From assembly GCA_964386915.1 (NCBI GenBank), contig CAYLUQ010000003.1, positions 1 through 64,000 of the forward strand: a stretch of DNA of 64,000 nt, given 5' to 3'. The notes beneath the pieces were generated by a model, which made no database searches, was not told the DNA's origin, and saw nothing but the letters and a program-made list of their open reading frames with translations. Origin of the DNA: JADHMP01 sp964386915 (GTDB lineage: Bacteria > Bacteroidota > Bacteroidia > Flavobacteriales > Flavobacteriaceae). A program made the translations under genes and the position numbers. Below, one piece after another: positions 62,074 to 64,000 of the stretch. Each line of letters opens with the position of its first letter. Within the stretch, counting starts at the first letter, position 1.

Positions 62074-63086
62074 GGTTTATTGTTTTTAATTTGGGTTAGA
62101 TCTTTGTCCAGTTCTGGCAAACGTTTAAAAATCGCATAGGAGCGATAAAAATCTTTATAGCCCATGGCTGGGGTTCCTTGTATATCAGTATGGTCAGGCA
62201 CGTCTTTCGTCACACCCGACTGCCCTTGAATTCGGACATGATTACCTATTTTCAGATGCCCCACTATTCCCACTTGTCCGCCAATAACACAGTGGTCTCC
62301 TACTTTGCTAGATCCGGCCACACCGCTTTGGGCAGCAATAACGGTATGTTTTCCAATTTCAACGTTATGGGCAATTTGAACTTGATTGTCTATTTTGGTT
62401 CCGCTTCCTATTTTAGTTGCGCCAATGGTTGCTCTATCAATGGTGGCATTAGCTCCTATTTCTACATCGTGGCCAATTACAACCGTTCCCGTTTGGGGTA
62501 TTTTAGCATATTGTCCACCCTTTTGTGGAGCAAAACCAAATCCGTCTGCACCTATCACGGCCCCACTGTGAATGATGCAGTTATTTCCAATTTCTGTGCC
62601 GGCATAAACCACCACATTGGGGTATAAAACGGTTTGCGAACCCAAACGGACATTCTCTCCCACATAGCAGTTGGCATGAATGCAAACTCCCGCTTGAAGG
62701 GTCACTCCGCTTTCAATCACAACATTAGGGCCAATATAAACATCATCTGGCAGCACCACAGAAGCATTAATGGCGGCCGAAGCGGCAATGCCTGTGGTTT
62801 TCTTCTCATGAGTTTGAAATAGGGCTAAGAGTTGGGTAAAAGCTTGATAGGGATCAGGCACTCGGATAAAAGTTTGTTGCTTTGGGGTTCCTTTAAAGGA
62901 ATCGGAAACAATAATGATGCTGGCCTTTGTCTTGCTTAAATAAGACTCATATTTGGGATTAGCGATAAAGGTGATTGAACCAGGGGCAGCTTCTTCTATT
63001 TTTGATAAAGTTGAAACTTCACATTGAAAATCTCCCTCCACACTTCCATTGAGATGTTCTGCAATAGTTTTAGCGGTTACTTTCAT
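62070..63086 (-). CDS. lpxD: UDP-3-O-acylglucosamine N-acyltransferase
   Basis: 338 residues: N-terminal uridine-binding domain (about 1-100) and a left-handed beta-helix of hexapeptide repeats (about 105-320). The catalytic His is in QIAHNVEIGKHT (about 240). It adds the second 3-hydroxyacyl chain to make UDP-2,3-diacylglucosamine. It heads the lpx operon with a -7 box 5 bases upstream. Confidence 0.95.
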   Translation of the reverse strand: MKVTAKTIAEHLNGSVEGDFQCEVSTLSKIEEAAPGSITFIANPKYESYLSKTKASIIIVSDSFKGTPKQQTFIRVPDPYQAFTQLLALFQTHEKKTTGIAASAAINASVVLPDDVYIGPNVVIESGVTLQAGVCIHANCYVGENVRLGSQTVLYPNVVVYAGTEIGNNCIIHSGAVIGADGFGFAPQKGGQYAKIPQTGTVVIGHDVEIGANATIDRATIGATKIGSGTKIDNQVQIAHNVEIGKHTVIAAQSGVAGSSKVGDHCVIGGQVGIVGHLKIGNHVRIQGQSGVTKDVPDHTDIQGTPAMGYKDFYRSYAIFKRLPELDKDLTQIKNNKP

Positions 63087-63091
63087 TGCCG

Positions 63092-63099
63092 CAAAAATA
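63092..63099 (-). promoter_or_regulatory. -7 promoter box (TATTTTTG) of lpxD operon
   Basis: An exact TAnnTTTG box reading leftward, ending 5 bases before the lpxD start, again implying a leaderless or very short leader. No clear -33 TTG is seen. Confidence 0.45.
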
Positions 63100-63109
63100 A
63101 GAATTTAAG

Positions 63110-64000
63110 CTAAAGGTTTAGCTTTGGATAGCACAAATAATGCTTGACTTGTGGGCTTGAAAAATGGTCCATATCTAAATATTTTAAAAAATGAGCCAGC
63201 GAAACTGTTTCTTTGCCGTCTTTTATTAAAATGAATTCACTCTCTTTGGGCATATACATTTGATTGGATACACTCCCCTGAAAAATAAGCGCCTCACTTT
63301 TGGATGCACTCATGCCCTCTGCATGGAGAGCTTCTTTTTTAGCTTCAAATTGACCCTCTTTAATGGGACTAAAGTCTAACTTAATCTTTAACAAATTGCG
63401 TTGCTTTAAGCGTTGGCTAAAGTTGCTGATCAAAAAATCAGGATGGTTTTGCCAGGCTTTAATGGCCTGAAGCAGGTCACTGTCATCTAATTCTAAATAG
63501 GTTTGCAAGGCGTTTTGCTCTTCCAATAAATTGGTTTTTTGGGTTAAAAAATAATGTAAGGCTGCGGGAATTTGAACAGCAGCTTGGTCCTTTGCACTAA
63601 GGGCTCTAAAGCGTTTTAGTATTTTGACCAACATCAGTTCCGCCACCAAGCTGGTTTTGTGCAAATAAACCTGCCAATACATAGCATGGCGAGCCATTAA
63701 AAACTTTTCAATGGAATAGATGCCTTTTTTCTCAAACACCAGTTGCTCCTCTACCACATTCATCATGGCGAGCAGTCTATCTACATTAATGTTGCCTTCT
63801 GGAGTGCCGGCATAAAAACTATCCCGCTTGAGATAATCCAACCGATCAATGTCAATTTGTCCGGCAATGAGTTGGTGCATAAATTTTCGGGGATAGGCAT
63901 TGGTGAAAATGGCCAGGGCTAAATCAAGTTGTCCCTCAAATTCGAGATTGAGTTGCTTAAAAATTTGAATCGATATTTTTTCATGCGCAATATCTTGGGT
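63110..64000 (-). CDS. HD-superfamily phosphohydrolase, 5' end outside the window
   Basis: The frame is open to the right edge, so 256 residues from an internal Met at 63880 plus about 40 more upstream are seen; the N-terminal HD metal site is beyond the window. The visible part (HEKISIQIFKQLN, GQIDIDRLDYLKRDSFYAGTPEG) matches the HD-domain dNTPase-like proteins that precede lpxD in many Bacteroidota. It ends 23 bases before the lpxD start, in the same direction. The substrate is unknown. Confidence 0.8.
   Translation of the reverse strand, partial: TQDIAHEKISIQIFKQLNLEFEGQLDLALAIFTNAYPRKFMHQLIAGQIDIDRLDYLKRDSFYAGTPEGNINVDRLLAMMNVVEEQLVFEKKGIYSIEKFLMARHAMYWQVYLHKTSLVAELMLVKILKRFRALSAKDQAAVQIPAALHYFLTQKTNLLEEQNALQTYLELDDSDLLQAIKAWQNHPDFLISNFSQRLKQRNLLKIKLDFSPIKEGQFEAKKEALHAEGMSASKSEALIFQGSVSNQMYMPKESEFILIKDGKETVSLAHFLKYLDMDHFSSPQVKHYLCYPKLNL

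Overview
The window is a gene-dense, AT-rich piece of a chromosome from a member of the Bacteroidota, most likely the Flavobacteriia. The evidence is the fused LpxC-FabZ protein, the bifunctional HisB, the fused alpha/beta 2-oxoacid dehydrogenase E1, the Bacteroidota-type YbiT-like ABC-F protein, many lipoproteins with loose lipoboxes, the near absence of Shine-Dalgarno sequences, and repeated TAnnTTTG -7 promoter boxes. Content is mainly housekeeping and Gram-negative envelope functions. No tRNA, rRNA, CRISPR array, insertion sequence or intact prophage was found. Four 100-base N gaps (42045, 46047, 48036 and 49496) suggest a scaffolded draft or metagenome assembly. Two of them are flanked by identical 55-bp and 48-bp ends, so those contigs overlap rather than being separated by missing sequence.

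Layout. 0-8.8 kb: terminator of an upstream gene, thioesterase and glutaminyl cyclotransferase, SRP RNA (ffs), SDR and transaldolase, a TlpA-like lipoprotein without redox cysteines, an ABC-F ATPase, a sodium:solute symporter, and two small unknown genes. 8.8-20.8 kb: pheT, recG, patatin, UvrD/PcrA helicase, YciO-like protein, OmpA-like lipoprotein, glycosyltransferase, HsdR_N-type protein and holA. 20.8-31.9 kb: E1 fusion, an M1-like protein with a C-terminal beta-barrel, LOG protein, uvrA, gamma-glutamyltransferase and ACP phosphodiesterase. 32-42 kb: glmM, LpxL-like acyltransferase, rhomboid, TlpA-like lipoprotein, a large FAD/Fe-S dehydrogenase, aroC, a dicarboxylate symporter and mscL.

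42-49.6 kb: mutS2, DCC protein, ung, YciH/SUI1 and YbjQ with a 34-residue membrane microprotein, followed by the only visibly damaged region. There a truncated GH18 chitinase lipoprotein is joined to the 3' half of an ORF6N-type (phage-associated) gene beside a TetR regulator. All four gaps fall at 42.0-49.6 kb, which fits a strain-variable locus.

49.6-64 kb: a complete histidine operon (hisG-D-C-B-H-A-F-IE) preceded by a promoter, an 18-codon leader peptide with three consecutive His codons, and a terminator with a competing antiterminator pairing: a classical translational attenuator. Upstream of it lies the lipid A and envelope cluster lpxD - lpxC/fabZ - lpxA - efp - sucD - fabG - SPFH protein, and a partial HD-superfamily phosphohydrolase runs off the right edge.
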